A DNA stretch of 64,000 bases from Rhodamnia argentea (Eukaryota; Streptophyta; Magnoliopsida; Myrtales; Myrtaceae), in assembly GCF_020921035.1 (NCBI RefSeq), contig NC_063152.1, positions 35,074,494 to 35,138,493 on the forward strand. The letters run 5' to 3'. Made by a program: the position numbers and the translations under genes. Under the pieces are notes generated by a model that was given only the letters and a program-made list of their open reading frames with translations, was not told the origin of the DNA and made no database searches. Every line of letters begins with the position of its first letter. The first letter of the stretch is position 1. Below, piece after piece: positions 11,377 to 22,489 of the stretch.

Positions 11377-14300
11377 AATGCTCAAGACAACACAAGGAGC
11401 TTGGATCCGAGGACATTCACGATTACAAAATCATATCCTAACCTACTTTGGTGACCTATATTGCACCCAAGGTAACTGGCAATTTGAGCCAATCCTTACC
11501 CACTGCCCTGTTGTAGTTACTGCAGGTATGAATGCTGCTTTAACTCAAGCCGCGACTTTAGATGAGGTTCGGCTGGCAGTATTTCAATTAGGACGATCTA
11601 AGGCACCGGGACACGATGGGCTAAGCGGTTTGTTTTACCATCATCATTGGGATACCATACAGCAAGATATTCTCGACATGGTCAATCGATTTTTCCTCAC
11701 TGGTATGCTTCCTCGTTCCCTCAATCACACACATATTGCTCTTATACCGAAAGTGCCTCATCCGGAGAGTTTAGACCAAGATCGTCCGATCAGCTTATGC
11801 AACTTTTCATACAAGATTTGCTCGAAGGTCCTAGCCAATCGACTCAAACCTCTACTACCAACTCTTATACGCCCGGAACAGAGTGCCTTTGTTGCGGGAA
11901 GACAAATTCGGGACAGCATCCTAATCGTCCAGGAAATTCTCCACCAACTTCGAGTTAGACAGAGAAAGCAGCGATTTCAAGCTATTTTGAAACTTGACAT
12001 GCAGAAGGCCTATGATCGGATTGAATGGGATTTCTTGGAAGCCTGTTTATTTCGAATGGGATTTGCGGCCAAATGGGTATCTTGGATCATGGCTTGTGTT
12101 CAATCTGTTTCCTTTAGCATCCTCTTAAATGGCGCCCCCTTACGGAATTCTATCCCTCGAGGGGCTTGAGGCAAGGTGATCCGTTATCGCCCTATCTATT
12201 CATTCTAGTATCAAATGTTTTATCATATATGCTAGCTGCAGCAATCCAAGAAGGGCGTTTTACGGGCATTAAACCGAATCGTCATTGTCCAACTCTATCA
12301 CATCTTCCGTTTGCGGATGATTCTATTTTCTTTCTTGACGCCAAGATATCAGAATGCCAGAACTTAAATCAGATTCTAAACCAGTATTGCTATGCCTCGA
12401 GACAGGCCATAAATCTAAATAAGTCTGGGATGTATTTTAGCCGTGGATGCCCTGAACGGCCGAGGAGTGCTCCGGCTATTGAGATGCGGGTTTCGGAGCT
12501 AGCTCACACGGGGAAGTACTTAGGTCTTCCTTCCGACCGGGGTCAGACAAAAAAGGAATTATTTTCCTGGATTGTGGCACGAGTCCACAATAAATTAGCG
12601 GGTTGGAAAGAAAAACTATTTTCGTTTGCGGGGAAAGAAGTCTTAATTAAGGCAGTAGTCCGGGCTATACCTCGGTATGCCATGACAGTTTTTAAGGTGC
12701 CTCTCTCTGTTTGTCGTGCTATTGAAAAGAGGATTGCAGCATTTTGGTGGGCCAATAAAGATGCGTGTTCGGTTTGCATTGGCGCAGTTGGGAGCTTCTT
12801 AAAACTAGTAAGCATGATGGCGGACTTGGTTTTCGCGATCTTATTTCTTTTAACCACGCGATGCTTGGTAAAACCGCATGGAGGCTTCACTCTGATTCGG
12901 TTAGCCTTTGGGCTGCCTTAATGAAAGGCCTCTACTTCCCACATAGTTCATTTTGGGAAGCCACAAAGGGAGCGAGGCCATCTTGGGGATGGCAAAGTCT
13001 GTTAATTGGCCGCAACTCTATCACCCCTTTTGTACGCGGGCAAGTCGGGAATGAAAATCGAATCCGTGTTAGCTATGATAATTGGTTACCAACTGGACCT
13101 ATAGGTGGTGAACCAGAATCTTCGTAACCTCGGCTACTTGCTGGTTTTATTACCTCATCATTTCAATGGGATGAACATCTCCTTCGCAAATTCTTTCCAT
13201 TGCAAAAGGTTGAAGAGATAGTGACAATACCACTTACCGACCTTAACTCCCAAGATAGGTTGCTATGGGCTCCTTCTACTTCAGGTCAGCATTCTGTTAA
13301 AACTGCTTATCGAACGCTCCGGACGTCCGTCCCTACTAAGCCTACAGTGCACCCATCTACTTCTTACCAACCCCACCATTGGCTATGGAGACAAATATGG
13401 AAACTACCTGTACCTCCTAAGATTCGACACTTCCTATGGCGTGTGTGTCACAATGCAATATCGACAGCAGCAAATTTATTTCGAAGAGATATCATACCCG
13501 ATCCCAGCCGCAACCTATGTCACCAAGCACCCGAAACCGTAGAACACTTGCTATTGTTGTGTCCTTGGACAACACGAGTTTGGTCACATCCGCTAATCAA
13601 TATGCCGATTAATCCTCAGAGTATAACGAGAATTGAAGAGTGGCTAATATCCTTGCTGCAGAAACCACCATCAAACCAGGCTTCAGTATCCGTTATCGCC
13701 CATCTTCTGTGGCAGATTTGGAAAGCTAGAAATGCAGCCATCTTTTGCCACCAATCTCTGGATCCGTAACATGCGGTTTACATTGCACTCGCTAATGATA
13801 CTAGCTATTCCGGATGGCAACCACACAGACAACTACAAGCAGAAAATCTACCTGAGCAATGGCGGCCTCCTTCGACCGGGACACATAAATTGAATGTCGA
13901 TGCCTCCTTCCTCTTAGGTGCGACGTCGGGAGTGGTCGCCGGTATTCTCCGCGACGAACAAGGAACCCGCATTGATGGCTTTGTCAAGGATGTCCCCGCT
14001 ATCGATTCGGAGCAAGTTGAAGCTTTGGCCTGCAAGGAAGGGGCACTATTCTGGGCAAATCGTCAACAATCTTGCACCGAACACCAGCCTACCTCGCTAC
14101 CTCTTGTTATTGAATCTGATTGTGCCAATGTAGTAGGCGACCTTACCTTCATGGATTCTCTTCCGATGGATCGGCGAAATCCTCAATCGGAGCAGCGGCC
14201 GTCTCTAACTTCGTGGAAGACGACTCCAATCCTTCCGGAATGTCTTCGTGTCCTAAACCAAGTTGGACTCCCAGTTGTGTTTCATCACCGCTCTAGAGAT

Positions 14301-14483
14301 GCAAACCGAATAGCCCATTGGATTTGTCAAGCCCACGGACGGCACCACTTGCCTAGTGACTGGGCCTCCTCTCCCCCTTTTGTACTTAGGGTCTTGCTTT
14401 CTTCGGAGGCTTTTTTGCCTTGTAGATCTTACCCGTCATGATCAGTAATAAAAGCATCAGTTCCTGACCCAAAAAAAAAAAAA
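11377..14483 (+). mobile_element. 5'-truncated L1-type LINE
   Basis: Inserted in copy A between AAGCTTTGAGCTTG and TCAACTAATTTACTTAT, and absent from copy B. It carries only the reverse transcriptase onwards, has an AATAAA (about 14447) and ends in a run of 13 A. ORF1 and the endonuclease are missing. No flanking duplication is present. Compared with copy B (25257-25278), about 20 bases of target are missing instead. Confidence 0.9.
11378..14441 (+). pseudogene. LINE ORF2 remnant: RT, zf-RVT, RNase H
   Basis: Three frames together give the C-terminal part of a non-LTR retrotransposon polyprotein. The reverse transcriptase part (11500-12760) shows KAPGHDG, RPISLCN, LDMQKAYDRIEW, RQGDPLSPYLF and the catalytic FADDS. 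A zinc-binding zf-RVT region follows (13380-13640: PPKIRHFLWR...CHQAPETVEHLLLLCPW). A plant-type RNase H domain closes it (13890-14340: NVDASF, EALA, IESDCANV, RDANRIAHW). Defects are a one-base insertion in a G run near 12162, a frameshift near 12760, and in-frame stops at 13125 and 13767. It is not active. Confidence 0.9.
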
Positions 14484-14725
14484 TCAACTAATTTACTTAT
14501 AATTGTATCCAATTAGATCCTATTGGTACTTGGAAAAATTCAGAACACAAATTGAGGGTCACAAATGTAAAGATTTTGATCATGTGAATGCATCTGAGAA
14601 ACTTTTTTGCTTTCAAAATAGTGAACATAAACATTCGTGGTTATCTAACCTACTCAATTTGGAACTAATGAAACCAGCAGAAGTCAAAAATCAGGTAGGG
14701 AATTTGTTACATTTTCAAATCTATG
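14484..14725. repeat. Duplicated segment, copy A, part 3
   Basis: Aligns to copy B 25277-25519, including an open stretch of about 70 codons (YPIRxYWYLEKFRTQIEG) found in both. The similarity stops at ATCTATGC; copy B continues with a proline run (CCACCTCCACCTCC) not present here. Confidence 0.8.
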
Positions 14726-15494
14726 CTGCTTATCGTGAATTAGCACCGTCCCATCAATCACTTCCTTTAAAGTTGGTCTATCTAACGTTAAAATGAATAA
14801 TGTAGTTTTTTTCGGTCAATTAGCGAACAGACTCCATATCAAGTCGGAAAATTCTGGACTTAAGATTTTTTTGTGCCGACATATCCAAATGAGTTGAATT
14901 GAGCCGTTACATATGGTATTAGAGCAGAACTCCTTGAGTACATGTGGAGGTCCAAGTGGATCCCGACAAGGTTGAGAAATGATTGCTCCCGCCTCCCTGA
15001 CGATGGATTAGCTCGAGAAATTATTGCTCCCGACACCCCTCGTCAATTTTCTGGCACATGGCCTTCGAATAGGTTGTGGCACACGAGTTAACTAACTTAA
15101 CTACCAAATATCAGCAAAACTCGAACTAATACATGTCACTTTCTTTCCTAGCGGTCGGTCATGAACAAAGATTCTGCGTATAGATTGGTTGACGTCCTGT
15201 TCGCAGGTATGTTTATAACGAAATCCCCTGAATCTCCTGGAGTAACGAGCGAGCTCTATCTCCTCTAGAGCGTCTATGAAACTTCGACGAAATTAGCTTC
15301 TGTTTCTTAAACAGTAGTTATCCACAACTTTTGGTGCTCGTTACAAGGCCAAAGTCCCCAAATGGGGCCATCGAAGATCAAGTTAAGGGTCAAAGGTCGG
15401 CACTTATCCATTCAATGGCGACAGACTGATGTTTGGCTTCTTTGAACGAGCAAGAACGTATTCACCATGTTTGAAAGTCTCACAAGTGCTCGCT
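14726..15494. other. Intergenic; degenerate primer-binding site
   Basis: No gene. TGGTATTAGAGC at 14914-14925 matches a tRNA-iMet primer-binding site with one change and follows GTTACA, so the end of a decayed plus-strand LTR may lie at about 14911. No matching LTR start or coding region was found. Confidence 0.35.
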
Positions 15495-15499
15495 TTAGG

Positions 15500-17451
15500 T
15501 GTAACATTTGGCCCTTTTTGACCAGGTCAACCAAGGTGGTGGACCCACCATTTAAAAAAAAAAAGAGAGAAGAAGAAAAGGTAAAAGAGGGCAGTCAGCC
15601 GCCCCTTTTAAGCTGCACGAGCAGAATAGAAAAAGGAAAGGAAGAAAAGAAGAGAAAGGGAAAGGAGAGAGGAGAAAGGGAAAAAAAAAGAAAAGAAGTC
15701 ACGTGCGCACGCCACCCGCCACGAACGTCTCGCCGAATTCATTCCACTACATGTTGCAGCTCTAGGTAAGGGCTCGCAACTCTCTTCCCTCCTATTGAAG
15801 TGATTTTTCGGATTTAGGGCAAAATTCGGATTTTTGGGGAAACTGAGCTGCTGTGTATGATCTCATGGGCGATTGGCTGCGTTTTTGCTTGAAAAAGAAA
15901 CTTTAGGATGTTATGGACCCATAGGATTCGACAGATCTTAATTTGACACTACGGTTTGCCCGGAACAAGATTTTCAAATTCTGATGCGCTACAGAACAGC
16001 GCGAACAGTAAACTTCGAGGCCTGATTTCGTTAGTTTCCAGTTATCGGCTGAGGTTGGCTATGTTGAGACTTTTGTAGTACGTTGAATAAGCTTCGCGTG
16101 GACAGTAAGATGGCTTGAAACGGAGTTCGATGGAGGAAGTTATGGCCTTAACGGTTTTGGTGCGCGAGCTGACTGTAGCAGACAGCATTGATTTTCTGTT
16201 AGGGATATGTTTCCGTTGACGCGTAGTCGTTGTTTTGTCGATAATAAGTGTAGTTTAGCTAAGTCATATGATAGGGATTCGAATGAGTCGGTTCGAGTGA
16301 CCAACGTAGTTGGATTTTGGCTTTATTAGGTGAGTAGTACTTTTCTTCTTTGAGTTTGTAAACTCATGTTTTGAGACTGAAAAAGAAAAAAAAAAGAATA
16401 CTATATATGTTATGAAATAAGAAAAGAGCATATTTCTTGCATAACTGGATCGAACCTTTACTACATTTTGTCGTTGACTGACAAAGCTTTGAAAGGTATT
16501 GTTTGTAGTAGTTTTGGAAAGAAAATGGTTCGAAATGCCTTGAATAAATGTTTTGCGAAGGGAATATTTGAAAGCTATATATACATATGGTTTATGAAAT
16601 GCATTTTGTCGATAAATGCTATTGTGGAGTTTGTCTGAGTTATTATGAGATGATTCTGATTTTGATTGGATTATTGGATATTGTGCTTTATGTGCCATGC
16701 TCATATCGCTATGTTAAAAACCCTTTGTGTGGGAGAGGTATGCATACTACCAGGACGTCCTTCCGGGCCGCACCACCGGCTGATATAGGTGGTAGACCTA
16801 GCCAAGAGGGGTAAACTTGGCCGCCTTTGTCACAGCGCTAAACATGACCATAGTCCGATATAGAGCATTCTAGTAGTCGATGGAGTGGATCATTATCTTT
16901 TGCTTTGATTGAGATTAATCGGTGGATAGACCATTGATACTTGGTTTGGGATTACTCAATGGATTGACCATTGATTGTTGATCTATGATTGTAAGTTATT
17001 AGTGTTGTTAACCTTATATGTAAAAGGATTTGCTGGAAGTATTTTTTTTTTTTTTATAAAGGTGCATAGTGATTGTTCGATCCGCTTAGAAGAAATGTAT
17101 TACTCATTGAGCCATGTTAGCTTACTCCTTTCATCTTACTTGTTTTTCAGGTTCTTCAGTGTTGCACAAGTAGGAGAGCGCTTCGTTAGCGGTGGGGATT
17201 TTTGATAGGGGATTTTTTGTATAAGTTGTATGTATAGCTAATGAGCTTCTAAAATCTTTGTTGGTTACGCGTATCTTTTTGTTGGTTCATAGAAGGCTCT
17301 ATTACTATAACCGAATGACATTTTTATATATATCTGAACGTATGTGTGTAAATATATATCAGGTTAAACAGGTTACATTTTGAGGCTGCATCCTTTGAGT
17401 GAAAGGATGGCCGTGTCATTACCCTATTCTCGTAGGAATTGGGGTGTGACA
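15500..17451 (+). mobile_element. 2.0-kb solo LTR
   Basis: It starts TGTAACATTTGG, ends GGGGTGTGACA, and is flanked by TTAGG at 15495-15499 and 17452-17456. It has a purine-rich leader (15550-15700), a donor-like site CTAGGTAAGG (about 15763), a TTTGAGTTTGTAAACTCAT block (about 16350), and a distal block ATTACTCATTGAGC...TTTTTCAGG (about 17100-17151). The same blocks recur in the interrupted copy at 36840-37795/50351-50969. There is no coding capacity: the Lys/Glu-rich ORF at 15467-15769 is the leader. Confidence 0.9.
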
Positions 17452-17456
17452 TTAGG

Positions 17457-19339
17457 ACCAAATGCTCACTCGCTTTTGGTCGGTGAAACACACAAACTTT
17501 CAGGAAGTCTTTGATTCAGCACCGGAACCTCCATTTTCCCCGATGCCGAGGTAAAACGGGATTCGTTATAGCAAAGTCGAACGATATATTGCTGTAATCT
17601 CGAACTTTAGCAGAGGATTAGACAACCCGGTTCGATCAGTCCTATGTCCTAACCGGTGTTACATCCCTGACTAAATTTGGTTTATGAGGCCAAATTTGAA
17701 AACACGTGAAATATAGCTCAAACGAAAACGCATAGTTTCTGTAGGACATGAATAATTTGACACTGTTTAACCATAGTTTAACAAATTGCAGAAGTTGATA
17801 CAACAACCTATGCATCTTTGGTCCCTCCCATTCCCTCTTGTGTATGTAGAATCTGTGGATGTGATAATTTCGATTCGATGATGGTCGGATCTTAATTCAT
17901 TCCTCTGCAATCCTTCCATTGTCTTGATCAGGCATAAGAATAGCAGCACAATATCATCGATAGAAAGCTGATCGTATGGTCCATAATTCGATTGAAAAGC
18001 GACATACTTTAACCAAAATAAGAGACAGTGACCTAACAATATGGATATGACAAGTGGGCTGTCAAATCGATTGCATGTTTTTCAAGACTTTTCAGGATGG
18101 AGTTCCTGTCTTGACTTGGAATAGTGGCGTGACAAAGCCAGCTTCTCCTCTTCATGGAATCCTAATCAACTCCACATAATAGACAGCGACGACCGCTCCA
18201 ATCTTATCGAAAAGGCGCCATAATTCCGCGTTTTATGAAGATTTAGTCAATGTTATTCAATTGTTTAATGCTATCTGTCCTTAGCGACTTTAATGTGACT
18301 CTTCACTTTGTTTGGTTAATGGCTTCATCCGCAATGAGAGTCCATTTTTCAATTCGATAGGTGTAGCTTTTCCTCGCAAAGTTGGTCCCTTCTCCTTCAC
18401 CTGTGGAAGAACAAGACGTACAAATCGCTACAACTTTGCGGATACAATTTATATAATCAACTTATTCGTATGCAATCTTGACCTTTGCGTATTCGGTAGG
18501 GTAATGCCATGGAAGAATCAGAGCAGTATACAGCGAAGTTTGCGAATAATCTGTGCTCATTTGCTTGTTGATCGCCTCACCGCAGTTGATTACATTCTTC
18601 CACTTCCTAGCTATGAAATGTCGTTTGAATTTCCTTCAGGTAAACCTGGTCAAAAAATAAATTCGGCTTCTGTGATGCTCAATGATAAATCCGCGAATTT
18701 CACTTGATTGTTCAGGCACAGATGGATTTTCCTGTCCTCAGGTGTTGAAGTCTTGGTTCTGATGAACTCTTGACCATCATGACAATCTGCATAGGTTGAG
18801 ATTTTCCTCCATCGATCTTGGTCAAAATCAACTCTAATACCTTGCAATGCAAGTTTTTCAAGAGAAGTTTATGTCAACATAATGGTGATCAAGCAGGAAT
18901 TGGTAGCTGAAATATATTGCGATAAACTACACGGAGAAAACGACATGATTATGAACTCACGACAAGCACATCCAAATTAGCTGTTCCTGGTTTCAGGTAA
19001 GAATCTACTCGGATAAAATAAACCACGAAAGTTTCTCCGAAAGTTCCCGCGATTGTTCCATTTATGTTTAGTATGCTCAACCGCATTACACAAGTTATTT
19101 CTGCTGACAATTAAGAAATTTTAGTTAGCTTATTCACGTAAGATGAAACTGCAAAAAAAAAAATAAAAAATACTGAACATACTTGCAAACTTTTCCACAG
19201 GCAACAAGAAAATTGAATAGCTTGCTGTTAAAGGCGAACATGTTCAACAGGAATATGCCAAAAAGCAAAAGGGATATAACTAAAATAAACCAAAACTTGT
19301 GCAATGTGCTAAGAAGACATGGATCCCACACAAGGCAGC
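17457..19339. other. Upstream region of NLR1, no gene recognised
   Basis: Around 18062-18200 there is a diverged match to 26110-26230 (shared 'CTCCAC' and 'CTTCATGGAATCC/CCTCATGGGATCC' blocks). Both lie about 1.4-1.5 kb before an NLR start codon, as expected for tandem units. A 131-codon plus-strand ORF (18312-18707) and minus ORFs (17767-18039, 18650-18847) show no family I recognise and no intact counterpart in the second unit. Confidence 0.4.
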
Positions 19340-19350
19340 TATAAATATAA
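19340..19350 (+). promoter_or_regulatory. TATA box of NLR1
   Basis: TATAAATATA lies about 130 bases before the chosen ATG, implying a leader of about 100 bases. A W-box core (TTGACT, 19353-19358), the binding motif of WRKY factors, follows directly. Whether it is used is not shown. Confidence 0.5.
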
Positions 19351-19477
19351 CATTGACTCACGTTCAACAGTTTTACAGTTCAGAGACTGAAAAGCCTCAG
19401 CTTTTGCAACCACAGTCTAAAGCCTCTTGGCAATACATAAACCAATAACTCTCACCACCACTCACCGGACTAGAGGT

Positions 19478-22312
19478 ATGGCAGAGAGCCAAGTGAATCA
19501 CCTACTCATAAAGCTTGCACAATTCGTCGAGAACGAGGTCTGGCACCTGACAGGCGGTCAAGAAGAAGCCCTCTCGGTGAGAGGAGAGTTGGAGCGTGTC
19601 CGGGCCTTCCTCAGGGTCGCCGATTCCCTTGAGGAAAGCGACGACGAAGTCAAAGTGTGGGTGAAGCAGTTGAGAAATACAGCCTACGAAATGGAGGACG
19701 CGCTTGATGAGTTCTCGCTGATCCTGAGACACGACCACGGAGTCGGGTTCACTGGCCTTATCAGCAGGATGTCCTGCTGCATCAGGAACCTGAAGGCCCG
19801 ATATCGTGTCACATCTGAGATAAAGCGCATCCACTACAGAGTAAAGGTCATATGTGAAGGGCACAAGAGGCTGCACCACAAATTCAGCAGGGCTCAACAA
19901 GAGCTCGGCGCCTATAACTCCTGGCAGGACCACCGGGGCAATTCCCTTCTCCTAGATAGAACTGACCTAGTGGGCATTGAACAGCCGAAGAACGAGCTGG
20001 TCGTGCGGTTACTCGACCATGCTCTCAGGCGGGAGGTCATCTCCGTCGTGGGAATGGGAGGGTTGGGCAAAACCACTCTGGTGAAGCAAGTCTATGATGA
20101 CCCTGCCGTGAAGAAACATTTCACGGTGTATGCTTGGATCACTCTCTCTCGGGCCGCGAAGTCCGAAGAGCTCCTCAAAGACATGCTTAATCAGATCATG
20201 AGGGTGATCAGGAAACCGGTCCCTCCAGGAGCCAACACTATGAATAGCCATTGGCTGAAGATGATCATCAAGGACCTGCTTCAGAGGAGGAGGTACCTGA
20301 TCGTCCTTGATGACGCCTGGCACATAAACGAATGGGATGCGGTCAAGCACGCCTTCCCCAACAACAGTCACGGAAGCCGAGTCATCATCACAACCCGGAA
20401 TGCCGATCTGGCATCCACCTCCTGCAAGGAGTTCAACGGGCTGGTAAAAAATATGGAGCCACTCGATCCGGAGCAGTCATGGAAGCTTTTCTGTCGGAAG
20501 ACGTTTCAGGGGAATTCGTGCCCTTCCCACCTGGAGGAGATATGTAAGTTCATTTTGAGGAAGTGTGAAGGATTACCGCTCGCCATCGTGGCCATCAGTG
20601 GTGTTCTGGCCGCGAAAGACAAGCGGAGGATTGACGAGTGGGATGTGGTACGGCGCAGCCTTCGCGCTGAGATCGATGGCAATGATAGGCTCAAGAACTT
20701 GAAGAGGGTGCTTTCCCTCAGTTTCGGTGATTTGCCGTACTATCTCAAGTCCTGTTTCTTGCACTTGAGTGTATTTCCGGAGGGTTATCTGATCGAACGC
20801 AGAAGACTCATCCGGCTTTGGGTAGCGGAAGGGTTTGTCGAGAGAAAAGAAGGCAAGACGCTTGAAGAAGTTGCAGAGGACTACTTCAGAGAACTCCTGA
20901 ACAGAAGCCTGATCCAAGTGGCTGAAACGACAACTGACGGAAGGTTCACATTTTGCCGCATCCATGATTTCCAGAGGGAAATAATAACTTCAAAATCGCA
21001 AGATCAAAGCTTCGCAACGATTGCCAAAGAGCCAACCGACATGTGGCCAGATAAAGTTCGCCGCCTTTCATTGCACAACAGCCTGCAAGCTGCACAGCAA
21101 AACAGGTCACTTTCTCATCTGCGCTCTCTATACATGTTCGGGGTAGACAGGGCTTCCATTGACATTGTCCTAGGTAGTGACATCAAACTGCTCAATGTCT
21201 TAGACTTGCAAGCCACACCTTTGCCAAGGTTCCCAGTCCAAGTTGTTGACTGGTACTACCTAACATATTTAAGCTTCAGGCACACTGACGTTAAAACAAT
21301 TCCTGCTTCGATAGGGAAGCTTCAGAACTTAGAGACTCTAGATCTTAAGCACACTAATGTAACGCGACTGCCTGTCGAAATATTGAAGCTGCAAAAGCTC
21401 AAGCATCTCTTGGTGTATCGGTACGAGAACATATCCTATTTGTGCTACAAGTATGGCTTCAAGGCACTCACGGAGATTGGGGCTCTGCAATCCCTTCAAA
21501 AGTTGTGCCACATAGAGGCGGATGATGAGAGGAGCCACATTATAATGAGAGAGCTCGGGAAACTGACGCAGTTGAGCAGGTTGAGCATCCTGAAGTTGAG
21601 GAAAGAGGACGGAAGGGCTTTGTGCTCATCGATCACGAAATTAACCAACCTCCGTGCAATATCTGTGGCTTCAATTGAGGACAACGAAATATTGGATCTG
21701 CAACATCTTACCTCTCCGCCTCAACTACTGCAGAGGATCTACTTGAAAGGGCGTCTCAAGATGCTACCAAACTGGTTAGCCACTCTCCATAGTCTTGTCA
21801 AGTTGCATTTACGATGGAGTCGGCTGAAGGATGACCCCCTCGTATCACTCCAAAGTCTGCCCAATCTCGTGCATCTTGAGCTGCTCCAGGTCTATGAAGG
21901 AAAGACCTTATGCTTCAAAGCCAAAGGTTTTAGGAAGTTGAGAATTCTGGGTCTCGACAATTTCGATGAACTGAGATCAGTGGAAGTGGAGGAAGGAGCA
22001 ATGCCCTGCCTGGAAAAGTTGATCATTCAGCGCTGCAAGCTACTGGAGAAGCTGCCATCAGGCATCGAGTATCTGACCAAGCTCAAAGTACTTGAGTTCT
22101 TCGACATGCCTGATGAGTTGGTCAAGAAGTTTGTGCAAGACGAGCACGACATGGATTATCAGAAGGTCGCACACATTCCAGAAGTTTACTATGGATATTG
22201 GAGAGATGGAGGCTGGGACGTCCAATCGATAGAGAGATCGTCCGAGGGCGACGCCTCTCCTCACCAAGGCACTAGCATGAGGAGCAGTCAGTTCCCTCCA
22301 TGCTGGAAGTAA
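19478..22312 (+). CDS. CC-NB-LRR disease resistance protein, RPM1-like (NLR1)
   Basis: An intracellular immune receptor of 944 residues in one exon. The ATG at 19478 (MAESQVNHLL) is preferred over one 17 codons upstream because NLR2 and NLR3 begin at the same place (MAEAAVN, MAEIAVN). The N-terminal coiled-coil has an EDVID-type motif (EMEDALDEF, 71-79). The NB-ARC domain has a P-loop GMGGLGKTT (192-200), kinase-2 LIVLDDAW (274-281), GSRVIITTRN, GLPLAIV (365), LKSCFLHLSVFPE, and IHD (495-497) in place of MHD. Leucine-rich repeats run from about 560 to 900, then a conserved tail with GYWRDGGWDVQ. All key ATP-binding residues are present, so it is probably functional. Its first half is visibly richer in G/C at third positions than NLR2 and NLR3. 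No intron is needed. The recognised pathogen or guarded protein is unknown. Confidence 0.93.
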   Translation: MAESQVNHLLIKLAQFVENEVWHLTGGQEEALSVRGELERVRAFLRVADSLEESDDEVKVWVKQLRNTAYEMEDALDEFSLILRHDHGVGFTGLISRMSCCIRNLKARYRVTSEIKRIHYRVKVICEGHKRLHHKFSRAQQELGAYNSWQDHRGNSLLLDRTDLVGIEQPKNELVVRLLDHALRREVISVVGMGGLGKTTLVKQVYDDPAVKKHFTVYAWITLSRAAKSEELLKDMLNQIMRVIRKPVPPGANTMNSHWLKMIIKDLLQRRRYLIVLDDAWHINEWDAVKHAFPNNSHGSRVIITTRNADLASTSCKEFNGLVKNMEPLDPEQSWKLFCRKTFQGNSCPSHLEEICKFILRKCEGLPLAIVAISGVLAAKDKRRIDEWDVVRRSLRAEIDGNDRLKNLKRVLSLSFGDLPYYLKSCFLHLSVFPEGYLIERRRLIRLWVAEGFVERKEGKTLEEVAEDYFRELLNRSLIQVAETTTDGRFTFCRIHDFQREIITSKSQDQSFATIAKEPTDMWPDKVRRLSLHNSLQAAQQNRSLSHLRSLYMFGVDRASIDIVLGSDIKLLNVLDLQATPLPRFPVQVVDWYYLTYLSFRHTDVKTIPASIGKLQNLETLDLKHTNVTRLPVEILKLQKLKHLLVYRYENISYLCYKYGFKALTEIGALQSLQKLCHIEADDERSHIIMRELGKLTQLSRLSILKLRKEDGRALCSSITKLTNLRAISVASIEDNEILDLQHLTSPPQLLQRIYLKGRLKMLPNWLATLHSLVKLHLRWSRLKDDPLVSLQSLPNLVHLELLQVYEGKTLCFKAKGFRKLRILGLDNFDELRSVEVEEGAMPCLEKLIIQRCKLLEKLPSGIEYLTKLKVLEFFDMPDELVKKFVQDEHDMDYQKVAHIPEVYYGYWRDGGWDVQSIERSSEGDASPHQGTSMRSSQFPPCWK

Positions 22313-22483
22313 TGGATTGATTCTTTTTCCGTGATCTGAGTATTATATGTGCACAAAATGTTTGCAATGTACATATGAGGGCGAGTATGACTGTATGTGT
22401 AGCAAATGTCGACGATAACAGGCATATGTAAAAACAATGTAAATACTAAGGCAAGGTAATTTTCTATGCCTGTAAATGACATG

Positions 22484-22489
22484 AATAAA
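22484..22489 (+). terminator. Possible poly(A) signal of NLR1
   Basis: AATAAA lies about 170 bases after the stop codon, a normal distance for a plant 3' untranslated region. Confidence 0.4.

Noticed and set aside
15467..15769. 100-codon Lys/Glu-rich ORF
   Set aside because: It spans the solo LTR boundary (15500) and translates the purine-rich leader.
18312..18707. 131-codon ORF upstream of NLR1
   Set aside because: No recognisable domain, no good counterpart in the parallel NLR2 unit, and codon usage not distinct from intergenic DNA; described only as unrecognised.
19502..22267. Long antisense ORFs within NLR1, and similar ones in NLR2 and NLR3
   Set aside because: Shadows of the high-coding-density sense frame; no protein family on the antisense strand.
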